Below, one piece after another: positions 34,632 to 42,728 of a stretch of 50,269 bases of DNA. Origin of the DNA: Burkholderiales bacterium (GTDB lineage Bacteria > Pseudomonadota > Gammaproteobacteria > Burkholderiales > Casimicrobiaceae). Location of the stretch: assembly GCA_020853025.1 (NCBI GenBank), contig JADYZP010000023.1, forward strand, positions 1 through 50,269, read 5' to 3'. The first letter of the stretch is position 1, and every line of letters begins with the position of its first letter. Made by a program: the position numbers and the translations under genes. The notes below the pieces were generated by a model that was not told the DNA's origin, did not search any database, and was given only the letters and a program-made list of their open reading frames with translations.

Positions 34632-35008
34632 TACCGATGAGGTGCCGGGTTGCCGAGAAACCCCACCAGCCGCGCCAACGTGTAATCGGGCGAATGCGGT
34701 TCCGCGACGGTGATCTCGAACTTCCGAAACGCCGAATTGGGTGTGGTCGTCACGTTCGCCTGCCAGACGAATTGCGCGCCCGCCTGCTGTGCGGCACCCG
34801 AATAGTTGCCCGGCGCCGGCCAAGGCGAGGCAATCTGCGCGGCGGCCAGGCGGTTTTGCGCTACCCACAGCGCCAGCGTGCGCGCCTTGAGCGCGGAAGC
34901 CGTGTCGGTGGCCTGCGCCAGCGCACGCATTCCCGCGGCCAGCGCGATGGCGACGATCGCCAGCGCGACCAGGATCTCGACCAGCGTGAAGCCGCCGCGT
35001 CGCTTCAT
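34631..35008 (-). CDS. gspI: Type II secretion system minor pseudopilin I
   Basis: The 125-residue protein has the prepilin leader and helix 'MKRRGGFTLVEILVALAIVA' and GspI features 'LKARTLALWVAQNRLAAAQI' and 'FRKFEITVAEP'. GspI nucleates the tip of the pseudopilus. Start chosen at 35008, where the leader begins; the stop of gspH overlaps it by 4 bases. Confidence 0.92.
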   Translation of the reverse strand: MKRRGGFTLVEILVALAIVAIALAAGMRALAQATDTASALKARTLALWVAQNRLAAAQIASPWPAPGNYSGAAQQAGAQFVWQANVTTTPNSAFRKFEITVAEPHSPDYTLARLVGFLGNPAPHR

Positions 35009-35514
35009 CGCGGGCTCACGGTGATCGCGATGCGGTTCAGCGGATCCGCTGCCAGCACGACGCGGGCGTTGCGTGCATCGAGCACGAAACTGAAGGGCTC
35101 GTTGCGACCGGTGGGCCGCAACGGCACGATCGCCCGGAGGTCGAGCGCGACCGCGCCGTAGGTCGACGGCGTCAGCGTCATCGCGGCGGGCAGCGTGTGC
35201 GGCGACAGCACATCGTCGTCGCTCAGCGGCAGCCACTGGTCACCGCCGGCAGGGCGACGCCAGAACCGCCACGCGCGGCCGTCGGCCGACACGCCGAGCG
35301 TCTCCGCGCGCACCTGGGCAAGCGCCGCGGCGTGTTCAATGGCACCGGCAAAACGGTGCGCTTCTCGGGATGCCCGGTCGCGATCGCTAGCGTCGTAGGC
35401 GACGATTGCAACGCCGCTGCCGATGGCGAGTATCACCAGCACGACCAGGATTTCGACCAGCGTGAAGCCCGCCGGGGCGGGACGGCGAAGACTCGGCTGG
35501 GCTAGAGGTCCCAC
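35005..35514 (-). CDS. gspH: Type II secretion system minor pseudopilin H
   Basis: A GTG start gives 169 residues with the prepilin motif 'PAGFTLVEILVVLVILAIGS' and a domain containing 'HAAALAQVRAETLGVSADGR' and 'AWRFWRRPAGGDQWLPL', typical of GspH. It links the tip complex to the major pseudopilin GspG. Its first 13 bases overlap the end of gspG. Confidence 0.9.
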   Translation of the reverse strand: MGPLAQPSLRRPAPAGFTLVEILVVLVILAIGSGVAIVAYDASDRDRASREAHRFAGAIEHAAALAQVRAETLGVSADGRAWRFWRRPAGGDQWLPLSDDDVLSPHTLPAAMTLTPSTYGAVALDLRAIVPLRPTGRNEPFSFVLDARNARVVLAADPLNRIAITVSPR

Positions 35515-35927
35515 GAGCCGATGTCGGCGTCGATGCCGGATCCGCCGGTCTGGCCGTCGGCGCCGAAGCTGAACACCTCGATCTCGCCGCGCACGCCCGG
35601 GTTCAAGTAGACGTAAGGCCGCCCCCAGGGATCCTTCGGCAATTTTTCGAGATAGCCGCCGCTTTTCCAGTTGGGCGGCAGCGGAGGCGACTCGGGTTTG
35701 GCGATCAGCGCGGTGAGTCCCTGTTCGCCGGTCGGGTAGCGCTGGTTGTCGAGGCGGTAGAGCTTCAGCGCCTGCATGATCGCCGCAATGTCGCTCTTGG
35801 CGGCGATCGCGCGCGCCTCGTCGGGACGCTCCAGCACGCGCGGTACGATCAGCGCCGCGAGCACACCGAGGATCACGATGACGACCATGATTTCGATCAG
35901 CGTGAAGCCGAAATCGCGACGGCGCAT
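35502..35927 (-). CDS. gspG: Type II secretion system major pseudopilin G
   Basis: From ATG 35927 the 141-residue product starts 'MRRRDFGFTLIEIMVVIVIL', a classical prepilin leader cut after Gly by the prepilin peptidase. The C-terminal part has 'LDNQRYPTGEQGLTALIAKP', 'YLEKLPKDPWGRPYVYLNPG' and 'GADGQTGGSGIDADIGSWDL', the conserved GspG region that binds calcium. GspG polymerises into the pseudopilus. An in-frame ATG at 35960 would add 11 residues, but it sits right after a possible -10 element. First gene of gspGHIJKLMN. Confidence 0.93.
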   Translation of the reverse strand: MRRRDFGFTLIEIMVVIVILGVLAALIVPRVLERPDEARAIAAKSDIAAIMQALKLYRLDNQRYPTGEQGLTALIAKPESPPLPPNWKSGGYLEKLPKDPWGRPYVYLNPGVRGEIEVFSFGADGQTGGSGIDADIGSWDL

Positions 35928-35966
35928 TTTGGGTGGCTGACGGTGACGGAGATGCGACATCGGACG

Positions 35967-35974
35967 ATTATAAT
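35967..35974. promoter_or_regulatory. Palindromic -10-like element between gspG and mltG
   Basis: ATTATAAT is self-complementary, so TATAAT reads on both strands. It lies 40 bases from the gspG start on one side and 76 from mltG on the other, and could serve as a shared bidirectional -10. The -35 regions are weak by eye. Confidence 0.35.
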
Positions 35975-36049
35975 GCGCGCTCGCGCAGCTGCCGCATCCG
36001 ATGCCGCTTCGCCGTGCAAGGCACGCAGCAGACGCGTCGCATTTTCACC

Positions 36050-37051
36050 ATGATCGCCCGCACCTTCCGCCGTATCGCTCTGCTCGTCCTGATCGGCGCG
36101 GCGGCAGCCGGCGGGTACGCGTGGCGACTGTACACGCAACCGCTGCCGCTGCCGGATGCGCCCTACGCCTTCGAGGTGCGTGCCGGCAGTTCGCTGTCGA
36201 CGGTGGCGCGCGAGTTGGCGGCTGCCGGAGCGCTACCGCAAGCCTACGCGTTGGTGGCATTGGCGCGCTGGCGCGGCGTGGACCGGATGATCAAGGCCGG
36301 CAGCTACGAGATCGACACCGGCATCACGCTGCCGCAATTGCTCGCCAAGCTGACGCAGGGCGACGTCATGCAGACGTCGCTGGTCATCGTCGAAGGTGCG
36401 ACTTTCGCCGATGTCAAACGCGCGCTGCGTGCGCATCCAGGCGTCAGAAACACGCTGCTCGACCTCCCCGACGCCGAAGTGATGGCGAAACTGGGCATGC
36501 CGGGCGCCCATCCCGAGGGGCGCTTTTTCCCGGATACCTATTTTTTTGCCGCAGGGAGCACCGATGCCGCGTTGCTCGGCCGCGCGCGACGTGCTCTCGA
36601 TGCGCGGCTTGCCGCCGCGTGGGAGCAGCGCGGCGCCGATCTGCCCTTTGCCTCGCCCTACGAGGCGCTGATCCTGGCCTCGATCATCGAGAAGGAGACC
36701 GGCCGCGCCGTCGACCGGCCGCTGATCGCCTCGGTGCTGGTCAATCGGCTGCGCCGCGGCATGCGGCTGCAAGCCGACCCCACGGTAATCTACGGACTGG
36801 GGGAGCGCTTCGACGGCGACTTGCGCCGGCGCGATCTCGAGGCCGACACGCCGTACAACACCTATACGCGCGGCGGCCTGCCGCCGACGCCAATCGCGCT
36901 GCCGTCGCAGGCGGCGATCGACGCGGTGCTCAATCCGCCGGCGACAGAGTACCTTTACTTTGTCGCGCGCGGTGACGGAACGTCCAAGTTCTCGGCGAGC
37001 CTCGCCGAGCATAATCGAGCCGTGGCAACATTCCAGAAAGGCGGCCGATGA
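36050..37051 (+). CDS. mltG: Endolytic murein transglycosylase MltG
   Basis: This 333-residue protein has an N-terminal membrane anchor ('[18 protein letters not shown]'), a LysM-like region ('[20 protein letters not shown]') and the YceG catalytic domain with '[16 protein letters not shown]', the catalytic Glu in '[11 protein letters not shown]', and '[15 protein letters not shown]', '[16 protein letters not shown]'. MltG cuts nascent glycan strands and helps set peptidoglycan chain length. Start chosen at ATG 36050, where the membrane anchor begins. It heads the mltG-tmk-holB-pilZ-tatD run; tmk follows after 34 bases. Confidence 0.94.
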   Translation: MIARTFRRIALLVLIGAAAAGGYAWRLYTQPLPLPDAPYAFEVRAGSSLSTVARELAAAGALPQAYALVALARWRGVDRMIKAGSYEIDTGITLPQLLAKLTQGDVMQTSLVIVEGATFADVKRALRAHPGVRNTLLDLPDAEVMAKLGMPGAHPEGRFFPDTYFFAAGSTDAALLGRARRALDARLAAAWEQRGADLPFASPYEALILASIIEKETGRAVDRPLIASVLVNRLRRGMRLQADPTVIYGLGERFDGDLRRRDLEADTPYNTYTRGGLPPTPIALPSQAAIDAVLNPPATEYLYFVARGDGTSKFSASLAEHNRAVATFQKGGR

Positions 37052-37085
37052 CGGCGCTCGCATCGTTCTCTGGCCGTCCCTCTCG

Positions 37086-37709
37086 ATGAATCCGAACGGC
37101 CGCTTCATCACTCTCGAAGGCGTCGACGGTGCCGGCAAGAGTACGCACGCCGTGTGGCTGACGCAGGCGATTGCGGCTGCCGGCCATCCGGTGACTGCAA
37201 CCCGCGAGCCGGGAGGCACGCCGCTCGGCGAAAGGCTGCGCGAATTGCTGCTCAACCATCCGATGACGCATGACACCGAGGCGCTGCTGATGTTCGCGGC
37301 ACGGCGCGAACACGTGGAGCAGGTGATCCGTCCGGCGCTCGCGCGCGGCGACTGGGTCGTCTGCGACCGCTTCACCGATGCCACCTACGCGTACCAGGCG
37401 GGCGGCCATGGCGTGTCGCGAGCGCGCATCGCCGAACTCGAGGCCTTCGTGCACGGCGATTGCCAGCCCGACCTGACGATCCTGTTCGACGTTCCACCCG
37501 CGGTGTCGCGCGAGCGCTTGCTGCGCGCGCAGGCCGCCGGTCGCACCCTCGACAAGTTCGAAAGCGAGCAGCAGGCATTTTTCGAGCGCGTGCGTGCCGC
37601 GTATCTCGAACGCGCGGCGGCGGATCCGCAGCGCTTTCGCGTCGTCGACTCGTCGCGGCCACTCGAGCGGGTGCGCCGCGATCTGCAGCGCGTGCTGGAG
37701 TCACTGTAG
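37086..37709 (+). CDS. tmk: Thymidylate kinase
   Basis: The 207-residue enzyme phosphorylates dTMP to dTDP. It has the P-loop 'GVDGAGKST', the DR(F/Y) motif in '[17 protein letters not shown]' and the lid region '[18 protein letters not shown]'. Arg residues in the lid ('[10 protein letters not shown]') are of the kind used by type II (E. coli-like) enzymes. It precedes holB by 2 bases; the tmk-holB order is widespread. Confidence 0.95.
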   Translation: MNPNGRFITLEGVDGAGKSTHAVWLTQAIAAAGHPVTATREPGGTPLGERLRELLLNHPMTHDTEALLMFAARREHVEQVIRPALARGDWVVCDRFTDATYAYQAGGHGVSRARIAELEAFVHGDCQPDLTILFDVPPAVSRERLLRAQAAGRTLDKFESEQQAFFERVRAAYLERAAADPQRFRVVDSSRPLERVRRDLQRVLESL

Positions 37710-37711
37710 CG

Positions 37712-38749
37712 ATGGCCGAAGACGAAGCCGCCGTTGCGCGTCCGCAATGGCCGGAGCTCCTGCCGTGGCAGCAGGTCCCGGCGGCAGCGGCACTTGGATC
37801 GCGCGCGACCTGGCCGCACGCGCTGCTGATCGGCGGTACGCGCGGGCTAGGCAAGCGCACGCTGGCGATGAACTTCGCGCGATCGCTGCTTTGCGAGGCG
37901 CCGGACGCCGGCGGATCCGGCTGCGGCGTCTGCGCCAGCTGCCATTACATGACGGTCGGCGCGCACCCGGACTTCCAGTGCATAGAGCCGCGAAAGGTCG
38001 AAGACAACGGCGACGTCAAGGAGCTCGACGCGATTCCGGTCGACCACATACGCGCGATGATCGGAGCGCTGCAGTTGACCAGCCACCGGCGGCAGGCCAA
38101 GGTGGTCGTGATCGACCCGGCCGAAGCGCTGAATGCGTCGGCGGCGAATGCGTTGCTGAAGACGCTCGAGGAGCCGCCCCCCGATACCTACCTGTTGCTT
38201 GTCTCGCATCAACCGGGGCGCATGCCGGCAACGCTGCGTAGCCGCTGCCGGAGGATGCAGGCCCCGATGCCGGACGCAGACAGCGCGCAGGCGTGGCTTG
38301 CGGGTCAGGCAGTGGCCGCTCCCGGGAACGTGCTGGCGCAGGCGGGAGGGGCGCCACTGGCTGCGCTGGCGATTGCCGATCCGCAGCGGCAGCGCGAGCG
38401 CGCGCATTGGCTGGAGGCGCTGTCGAAACCGAAGACCGTATCGGCGGTGACGCTGGCAGCACGAATCGATGCCGTGCCAAAGGACCAGCGCAAGGCAATG
38501 CTGGGGCAGTGGATCGACTGGCTTGGCGACTGGACCGCCGATCTGGCGCGCGTGGCTGCCGGCGGCGCGCCGGCGCGCAATCCCGACTTCGCCTCGGAGC
38601 TCGCCGCCATGGCCGGCAGGGTGGCGCCGATTCCGCTGTTTCGCTATCATCGCTCGCTATTGCGGCAACGCGCGCTGGTCGCGCACCCGCTGCAGCCGCG
38701 TCTCGTTGTCGAGATGCTCCTGATCGGATACCGGGATCTGTTTCGCTGA
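37712..38749 (+). CDS. holB: DNA polymerase III subunit delta'
   Basis: This 345-residue clamp-loader subunit has a P-loop-like 'GGTRGLGKRT' (41-50), a zinc module of Cys61, Cys71, Cys74 and Cys77 ('CGVCASCHYM'), the conserved 'NALLKTLEEPPPDTYLLLVS' and the SRC motif in 'LRSRCRR'. Delta' usually does not hydrolyse ATP but provides the Arg finger of the SRC motif. The start two bases after the tmk stop implies coupling. pilZ starts 2 bases after its stop. Confidence 0.94.
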   Translation: MAEDEAAVARPQWPELLPWQQVPAAAALGSRATWPHALLIGGTRGLGKRTLAMNFARSLLCEAPDAGGSGCGVCASCHYMTVGAHPDFQCIEPRKVEDNGDVKELDAIPVDHIRAMIGALQLTSHRRQAKVVVIDPAEALNASAANALLKTLEEPPPDTYLLLVSHQPGRMPATLRSRCRRMQAPMPDADSAQAWLAGQAVAAPGNVLAQAGGAPLAALAIADPQRQRERAHWLEALSKPKTVSAVTLAARIDAVPKDQRKAMLGQWIDWLGDWTADLARVAAGGAPARNPDFASELAAMAGRVAPIPLFRYHRSLLRQRALVAHPLQPRLVVEMLLIGYRDLFR

Positions 38750-38751
38750 CT

Positions 38752-39135
38752 ATGGTCGACAAGAAATTGCCTCCGGCAGCACCCAGCGCGGGCAGCGTAC
38801 GCCCTGGCGTGCTGTCGCTCAATATCCGCGAAAAGGCCGCGCTCTACGCCGCGTACATGCCGTTTCTCAAGGGCGGCGGCATTTTCATTCCCACGTCGCG
38901 CCAGTACGCGTTGGGTGAGGAAGTCTTCATGCTGCTGTCGCTGATGGACGATCCCAACCGGTTGGCCGTGCAGGGCAAGGTGGTGTGGCTCACCCCCGAA
39001 GGCGTGCAAGGCAACCGGACGCAGGGCATCGGCGTACAGTTCACGCTCGACGAAACCGGCTCCGCCGCCCGCGCGACCATCGAGCGGATCCTCGGCGAGA
39101 CGCTGGCGTCGACGCGTCCAACGCACACGATGTAG
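38752..39135 (+). CDS. pilZ: Type IV pilus assembly protein PilZ
   Basis: The 127-residue protein contains 'ALYAAYMPFLKGGGIFIPTS', 'GEEVFMLLSLMDDPNRLAVQ' and 'GKVVWLTPEGVQGNRTQGIG', and ends 'RPTHTM', closely matching the pilus protein PilZ. Like that founding member, it lacks the RxxxR and (D/N)xSxxG motifs that bind cyclic di-GMP, so it probably acts by protein contacts in pilus biogenesis rather than as a receptor. It follows holB directly, as in many proteobacteria, and is separated from tatD by an inverted-repeat element. Confidence 0.92.
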   Translation: MVDKKLPPAAPSAGSVRPGVLSLNIREKAALYAAYMPFLKGGGIFIPTSRQYALGEEVFMLLSLMDDPNRLAVQGKVVWLTPEGVQGNRTQGIGVQFTLDETGSAARATIERILGETLASTRPTHTM

Positions 39136-39138
39136 TTC

Positions 39139-39223
39139 TCGGCTGTCAGTTATCAGTTGTCGGCTTTCAGCAGTCAACATTGTGCTGCTTGCGGACAACT
39201 GAAAGCGGACAGCTGACAGCCGA
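39139..39223. repeat. Nested inverted-repeat element upstream of tatD
   Basis: The 90-base gap between pilZ and tatD is almost entirely a nested inverted repeat. TCGGCTGTCAG (39139-39149) pairs with CTGACAGCCGA (39213-39223), TCAGTTGTC (39153-39161) with GACAACTGA (39194-39202), and TGTCGGCTTTCAG (39158-39170) nearly pairs with CTGAAAGCGGACA (39199-39211). It resembles dispersed palindromic repeats built from 'GTCAG' words. It leaves no normal ribosome site before the tatD ATG. Confidence 0.75.
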
Positions 39224-39225
39224 AA

Positions 39226-40029
39226 ATGTACGTCGACTCGCACTGCCATCTCGACTTTCCCGAACTCGCCGACGAGCTGCCGCAGCTGCTCGCGGCGATG
39301 CGCGAGCACGAGGTCAGCCACGCGCTGTGCATCGCCGTCGAACTGCCGGCGTGGCCGAAGGTCGTCGCCATCGCACAGGCGCACGCCAATCTCTACGCGA
39401 CGGTCGGCGTGCATCCGGACTATGCCGACACTCCGGAACCAACGGTGGCAGGGCTGGTGGCGAGGGCGGCAACGGCCAAGGTTGTCGCGATCGGCGAGAC
39501 GGGACTCGATTATTACCGGCAGGAGGGCGATCTCGAATGGCAGCGCGAGCGATTCCGGCGGCACATCCGCGCCGCGCGGGAGGCCGCCAAGCCACTGGTC
39601 ATTCATACGCGCGCCGCGGCCGCCGACACGCTGGCCATCATGCGTGACGAGCGGGCGAACGAGGCAGGCGGCGTCATGCATTGTTTCACCGAGACCTGGG
39701 AGGTGGCGCAGCGCGCGCTCGACCTCGGCTTTCACATTTCGGTTTCGGGTATCGTCACGTTCCGCAACGCGCACGAGATGCAGGATGTCGCTCGCCGCGT
39801 ACCGCTTGACCGCCTGCTGATCGAGACCGACAGCCCGTATCTGGCGCCGACGCCGTTTCGGGGCAAGCGCAACCAGCCCGCGTGGGTGCGTTACGTCGGC
39901 GAGGAGGTCGCGCGCCTGCGCGGTGTCGCGGCCTCGACCATCGCCGATGCGACGTCTTCCAACTTTTTCCGTCTGTTCAACATTCCGATCGATGACCATG
40001 TCGCTGCCCATGCCCATACCGCTGCCTGA
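39226..40029 (+). CDS. tatD: TatD-family metal-dependent hydrolase
   Basis: This 267-residue TIM-barrel protein has 'MYVDSHCHLDFPELADEL' with the two metal-binding His, 'GETGLDYYR' (metal Glu), 'QRERFRRHIRAAREAAKPLV', 'HTRAA', 'GVMHCFTETWEVA' and 'LIETDSPYLAPTPFRGKRN' with the catalytic Asp. TatD/YcfH proteins are Mg2+-dependent nucleases acting on DNA 3' ends and D-tyrosyl substrates. It is the usual neighbour of pilZ and holB. The start codon lies 3 bases after the inverted-repeat element, with no clear Shine-Dalgarno. Confidence 0.92.
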   Translation: MYVDSHCHLDFPELADELPQLLAAMREHEVSHALCIAVELPAWPKVVAIAQAHANLYATVGVHPDYADTPEPTVAGLVARAATAKVVAIGETGLDYYRQEGDLEWQRERFRRHIRAAREAAKPLVIHTRAAAADTLAIMRDERANEAGGVMHCFTETWEVAQRALDLGFHISVSGIVTFRNAHEMQDVARRVPLDRLLIETDSPYLAPTPFRGKRNQPAWVRYVGEEVARLRGVAASTIADATSSNFFRLFNIPIDDHVAAHAHTAA

Positions 40030-40678
40030 GTGCCTCTTCCGCGCCATCCGGCGCACCCTTGTCGCCGTCGTCGTTGCCGCGGCATCCGCCACTTCCGCGA
40101 TCGCCGACATTCACGAGGACTTCCTGATCGCCGTCGTCAACGACCGTGCCGCCCAAGTCCGCGAACTGCTCGCCAAGGGCGTCGACCCGAATTCGGTCAA
40201 TGCGCAGGGCGAACCGGCGCTGGTCATCGCCGCGCGCGCCGGCTACGGCGCGACGGTCGACGCGCTGCTGGCCGCGAAAGCGAATGTCGACGCGCGCAGC
40301 ACCTTCGGTGATTCGGCGATCATGGTCGCCGCGCTGGGCGGTCATCTCGAGGTGGTGAAGAAACTGCGCGCCAAGGGCGCCGCCATCGACGGCGCCGGGT
40401 GGACGCCGCTGATCTATGCCGCCACCGGTGGCCACGACGCGGTCATCGCCTACCTGCTTGCGGAGGGCGCCACCATCAACGCGGTTTCACCCAACGAGAC
40501 CACGGCACTGATGATGGCCGTGCGCGAGGGCAAGGGCGATACGGTGACGCTGCTGATCGCAAAGGGCGCCGATGTCAACCGGCGCAACCAGAACGGCGCC
40601 AGCGCGCTGTCATGGGCACTGCGCGGCAACGAGCAGGCGATGGCCGAAAAGCTGCGCCGCGCCGGCGCGAAGGAATAG
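39992..40678 (+). CDS. Exported ankyrin-repeat protein
   Basis: The protein (about 228 residues) has a signal peptide ('RAIRRTLVAVVVAAASATSA', cleavage near 'IAD') and five ankyrin repeats, such as 'GEPALVIAARAGYGATVDAL', 'GDSAIMVAALGGHLEVVKKL' and 'GWTPLIYAATGGHDAVIAYL'. Ankyrin proteins of this form are periplasmic, and some act in oxidative stress with catalases. The start is uncertain: ATG codons at 39992, 39998 and 40010 all overlap the end of tatD, indicating coupling. The stop codon abuts the NlpC stop on the other strand (TAGCTA). Confidence 0.82.
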   Translation: MTMSLPMPIPLPECLFRAIRRTLVAVVVAAASATSAIADIHEDFLIAVVNDRAAQVRELLAKGVDPNSVNAQGEPALVIAARAGYGATVDALLAAKANVDARSTFGDSAIMVAALGGHLEVVKKLRAKGAAIDGAGWTPLIYAATGGHDAVIAYLLAEGATINAVSPNETTALMMAVREGKGDTVTLLIAKGADVNRRNQNGASALSWALRGNEQAMAEKLRRAGAKE

Positions 40679-41311
40679 CTAGGGCAGCGGAATTTCGACT
40701 GGCGCACTCGGCGTCTCCGCCGGCGTCGCTGCCGGAGGCAGCGTGCCCGCCGCCGCCGACGCGATCAGGTTCGGCACCAGCGTCGGCAGCACGCCGACCA
40801 GGCGCCGGGCGCCGTTGAAGTGCCGGCGCCAGTAGGACTCCGACAGCCGCGCGACTTCCACCTCCTTGCCGCGGGAAGGCGCGTGGATGAACAGGTTGTC
40901 GCCCAGGTAGATGCCGACGTGCGAGTAGCGGAAGCGGCGGGTGTCGAAGAACACGAGATCGCCCGGCTCGAGATCGTCGGCGCCGACTTTCGCACCCAGC
41001 CCGCTCAATGCCCTGGATGCGCGTGGCAGCGACACGCCGGTCACTTGTGCGAAGACGTAGCCGACGAGTCCGCTGCAGTCGAGGCCGCGGTCCGGGGTGT
41101 TGCCGCCGTAACGGTAATTGACGCCGATGAGGCCGAGCGCATACAGCGCGACGTCCTGGGCGCCGCTCCATACCCGATCCGCGGTCAGTGCAGTGGAGCT
41201 GGCAAGCGCGGGTACCGCGGCATTGGATTGGGCATGCGCGGCCGGGGCGAACGCCACCGCAGCGGCGCATGTGGCGATGGCGACGGCGTGACCTGCGCGC
41301 GCTGCGGACAT
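40679..41311 (-). CDS. NlpC/P60 cell-wall hydrolase
   Basis: This 210-residue exported protein has a signal peptide (1-27, 'AVAFAPAAHA') and a C40 peptidase domain with the catalytic triad Cys79 ('LDCSGLVGYVF'), His131 ('YSHVGIYLG') and His143 ('FIHAP'). It should cut stem peptides in peptidoglycan. A Pro/Ala-rich tail follows the domain. Start chosen at 41311, where the signal peptide begins; the longer frame is Arg-rich and has no homologous look. The 95 bases to rnfH on the same strand hold nothing notable. Confidence 0.88.
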   Translation of the reverse strand: MSAARAGHAVAIATCAAAVAFAPAAHAQSNAAVPALASSTALTADRVWSGAQDVALYALGLIGVNYRYGGNTPDRGLDCSGLVGYVFAQVTGVSLPRASRALSGLGAKVGADDLEPGDLVFFDTRRFRYSHVGIYLGDNLFIHAPSRGKEVEVARLSESYWRRHFNGARRLVGVLPTLVPNLIASAAAGTLPPAATPAETPSAPVEIPLP

Positions 41312-41406
41312 TCGGCCATTGTCGCCGAATCGGCGCGGCTGAGCAACGGCGTCGGGCGTGGCGGATCTCGTGGCCGAGCGTCGATCGGACACGCCCGGTG
41401 CGTGCC

Positions 41407-41730
41407 TCACGACGCTTGCGCGTTGCGTAGTCGCGTGTTGCCTTTCGCCATCCGCTTGCCCGACTGCACGGCGGCACGCCGTCGCCTCGCCTCGCGCGGA
41501 TCGGCGCGCAGCGCGCCTGTGATTTCCACCCGATCGCCGTCGGCGAGCGGCGTGTCCTGGTCCGCCCTCTGGCCGTGGATGGCGTAGGCGATCGTCGGTT
41601 CCGAGAGGCCGTAGCGCTCGCACAATCCGCTCGCGGCAACCGCATCGAGCAGGCTCGCGCCGGCCGGCATCGACAGCGGCACGATCGCCTCCACGTCAAG
41701 CGCCGCGTAGGCAACGGTGACCCGGATCAT
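41407..41730 (-). CDS. rnfH: RnfH-family ubiquitin-like protein
   Basis: The 107-residue protein has the beta-grasp pattern of RnfH/UPF0125: 'MIRVTVAYAALDVEAIVPLS', 'GASLLDAVAASGLCERYGL', 'AYAIHGQRADQDTPLADGDR', 'VEITGALRADPREARRRRA'. Despite the name, most members are not linked to the Rnf complex; they pair with ratA. Its ATG overlaps the ratA stop (ATGA), so the two are coupled. Confidence 0.9.
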   Translation of the reverse strand: MIRVTVAYAALDVEAIVPLSMPAGASLLDAVAASGLCERYGLSEPTIAYAIHGQRADQDTPLADGDRVEITGALRADPREARRRRAAVQSGKRMAKGNTRLRNAQAS

Positions 41731-42173
41731 GGCGCCGGCGATCCGCCGTAGACCGCCTCGGCGCGGTGGACAAAGGCGTCGACAAAAGTGTGGGCGATGT
41801 GGTTGAACACCGGGCCGACGATGGTCTCCAGCGCGTGGGTCTTGAATTCGTAGGCGAGCAGCAGCTCGACCTTGCACGCCGCGTCCGCCAGCGGGCGAAA
41901 GGACCATTCGCCGTGCAGGTGCCGGAAAGGCCCGTCGCGCAGCGTGATGCCGATGGACGCCTCCGGCACGTTGACGTTGTCGGTCGTGAAATGCGCCTTC
42001 ACGCCATGGTAGTTGATATCGAGTCGCGCGGTCTTGCCATTGTCGCGTCGTTCCAGTATCGCGCTGCCGCTGCACCAGGGGAGGAATTCCGGATACTTCG
42101 CCACGTCGTCGACCAGGTCGAACATCTGTGCCGCTGCGAACGGGACGAGGACGGATTTCTGGACGCTCTGCAT
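41727..42173 (-). CDS. ratA: RatA-type START/coenzyme Q-binding protein
   Basis: This 148-residue protein has the polyketide-cyclase/START fold pattern: 'VQKSVLVPFAAAQMFDLVDD', 'VAKYPEFLPWCSGSAILERR', 'ALETIVGPVFNHIAHTFVDA'. The family has two proposed roles: a coenzyme Q-binding helper (COQ10-like) and RatA, which blocks 70S ribosome association. The ratA-rnfH pair divergent from smpB is conserved in beta- and gammaproteobacteria. Start chosen at 42173 ('MQSVQKSV'). Confidence 0.88.
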   Translation of the reverse strand: MQSVQKSVLVPFAAAQMFDLVDDVAKYPEFLPWCSGSAILERRDNGKTARLDINYHGVKAHFTTDNVNVPEASIGITLRDGPFRHLHGEWSFRPLADAACKVELLLAYEFKTHALETIVGPVFNHIAHTFVDAFVHRAEAVYGGSPAP

Positions 42174-42241
42174 GGTCGGCGAAGGGGGGTTGCTAGAATG
42201 ATCGTTCGTGCGCCGGCTGCGCATAAGAAACTGGGCAAGGC

Positions 42242-42715
42242 ATGAGCATTGTCGAAAACCGCAAGGCCTTTCACGACTATTTTATCGAGGAACGCTTCGA
42301 GGCAGGCATAGCGCTCGAAGGCTGGGAGGTGAAGGCGATCCGTGCCGGCCGCGCGCACCTGAAGGAGGCCTACGTTGTCGTCAAGGGCGGTGAACTCGTT
42401 CTGCTGGGCGCGCATATCACGCCGCTGACGCAGGCGTCGACGCATGTGCGCGCCGACCCGACGCGCACCCGCAAGCTGCTGCTCCACCGCGACGAGATCA
42501 ACCGTCTGGTCGGCAAGGTGGAGCGCGCCGGGTACACGCTGGCGCCGCTCGACCTCCACTACAAGCGCGGCCGCGTCAAGCTCGAGGTCGGCCTTGCCAA
42601 GGGCAAGAAGCAGCACGACAAGCGCGAAGCGATCAAGGAACGCGAGTGGAATCGCGAGCAGCAGCGGCTGCTGCGCAACCGGACGGGCAGCACCCGCTCG
42701 CGCAGCACAGCCTGA
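42242..42715 (+). CDS. smpB: SsrA-binding protein SmpB
   Basis: The 157-residue protein has all SmpB landmarks: '[20 protein letters not shown]', '[20 protein letters not shown]', '[20 protein letters not shown]' and the basic C-terminal tail '[20 protein letters not shown]'. It binds tmRNA and rescues stalled ribosomes; the tmRNA gene is not in this window. It is divergent from ratA and converges with hpnE, 13 bases apart. Confidence 0.95.
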   Translation: MSIVENRKAFHDYFIEERFEAGIALEGWEVKAIRAGRAHLKEAYVVVKGGELVLLGAHITPLTQASTHVRADPTRTRKLLLHRDEINRLVGKVERAGYTLAPLDLHYKRGRVKLEVGLAKGKKQHDKREAIKEREWNREQQRLLRNRTGSTRSRSTA

Positions 42716-42728
42716 CGACGGCGGCAGG

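Noticed and set aside
40670..40684. TAGCTA formed by abutting stop codons of the ankyrin and NlpC genes
   Set aside because: Convergent genes meeting stop to stop produce this by chance; no stem or T-run suggests a terminator.
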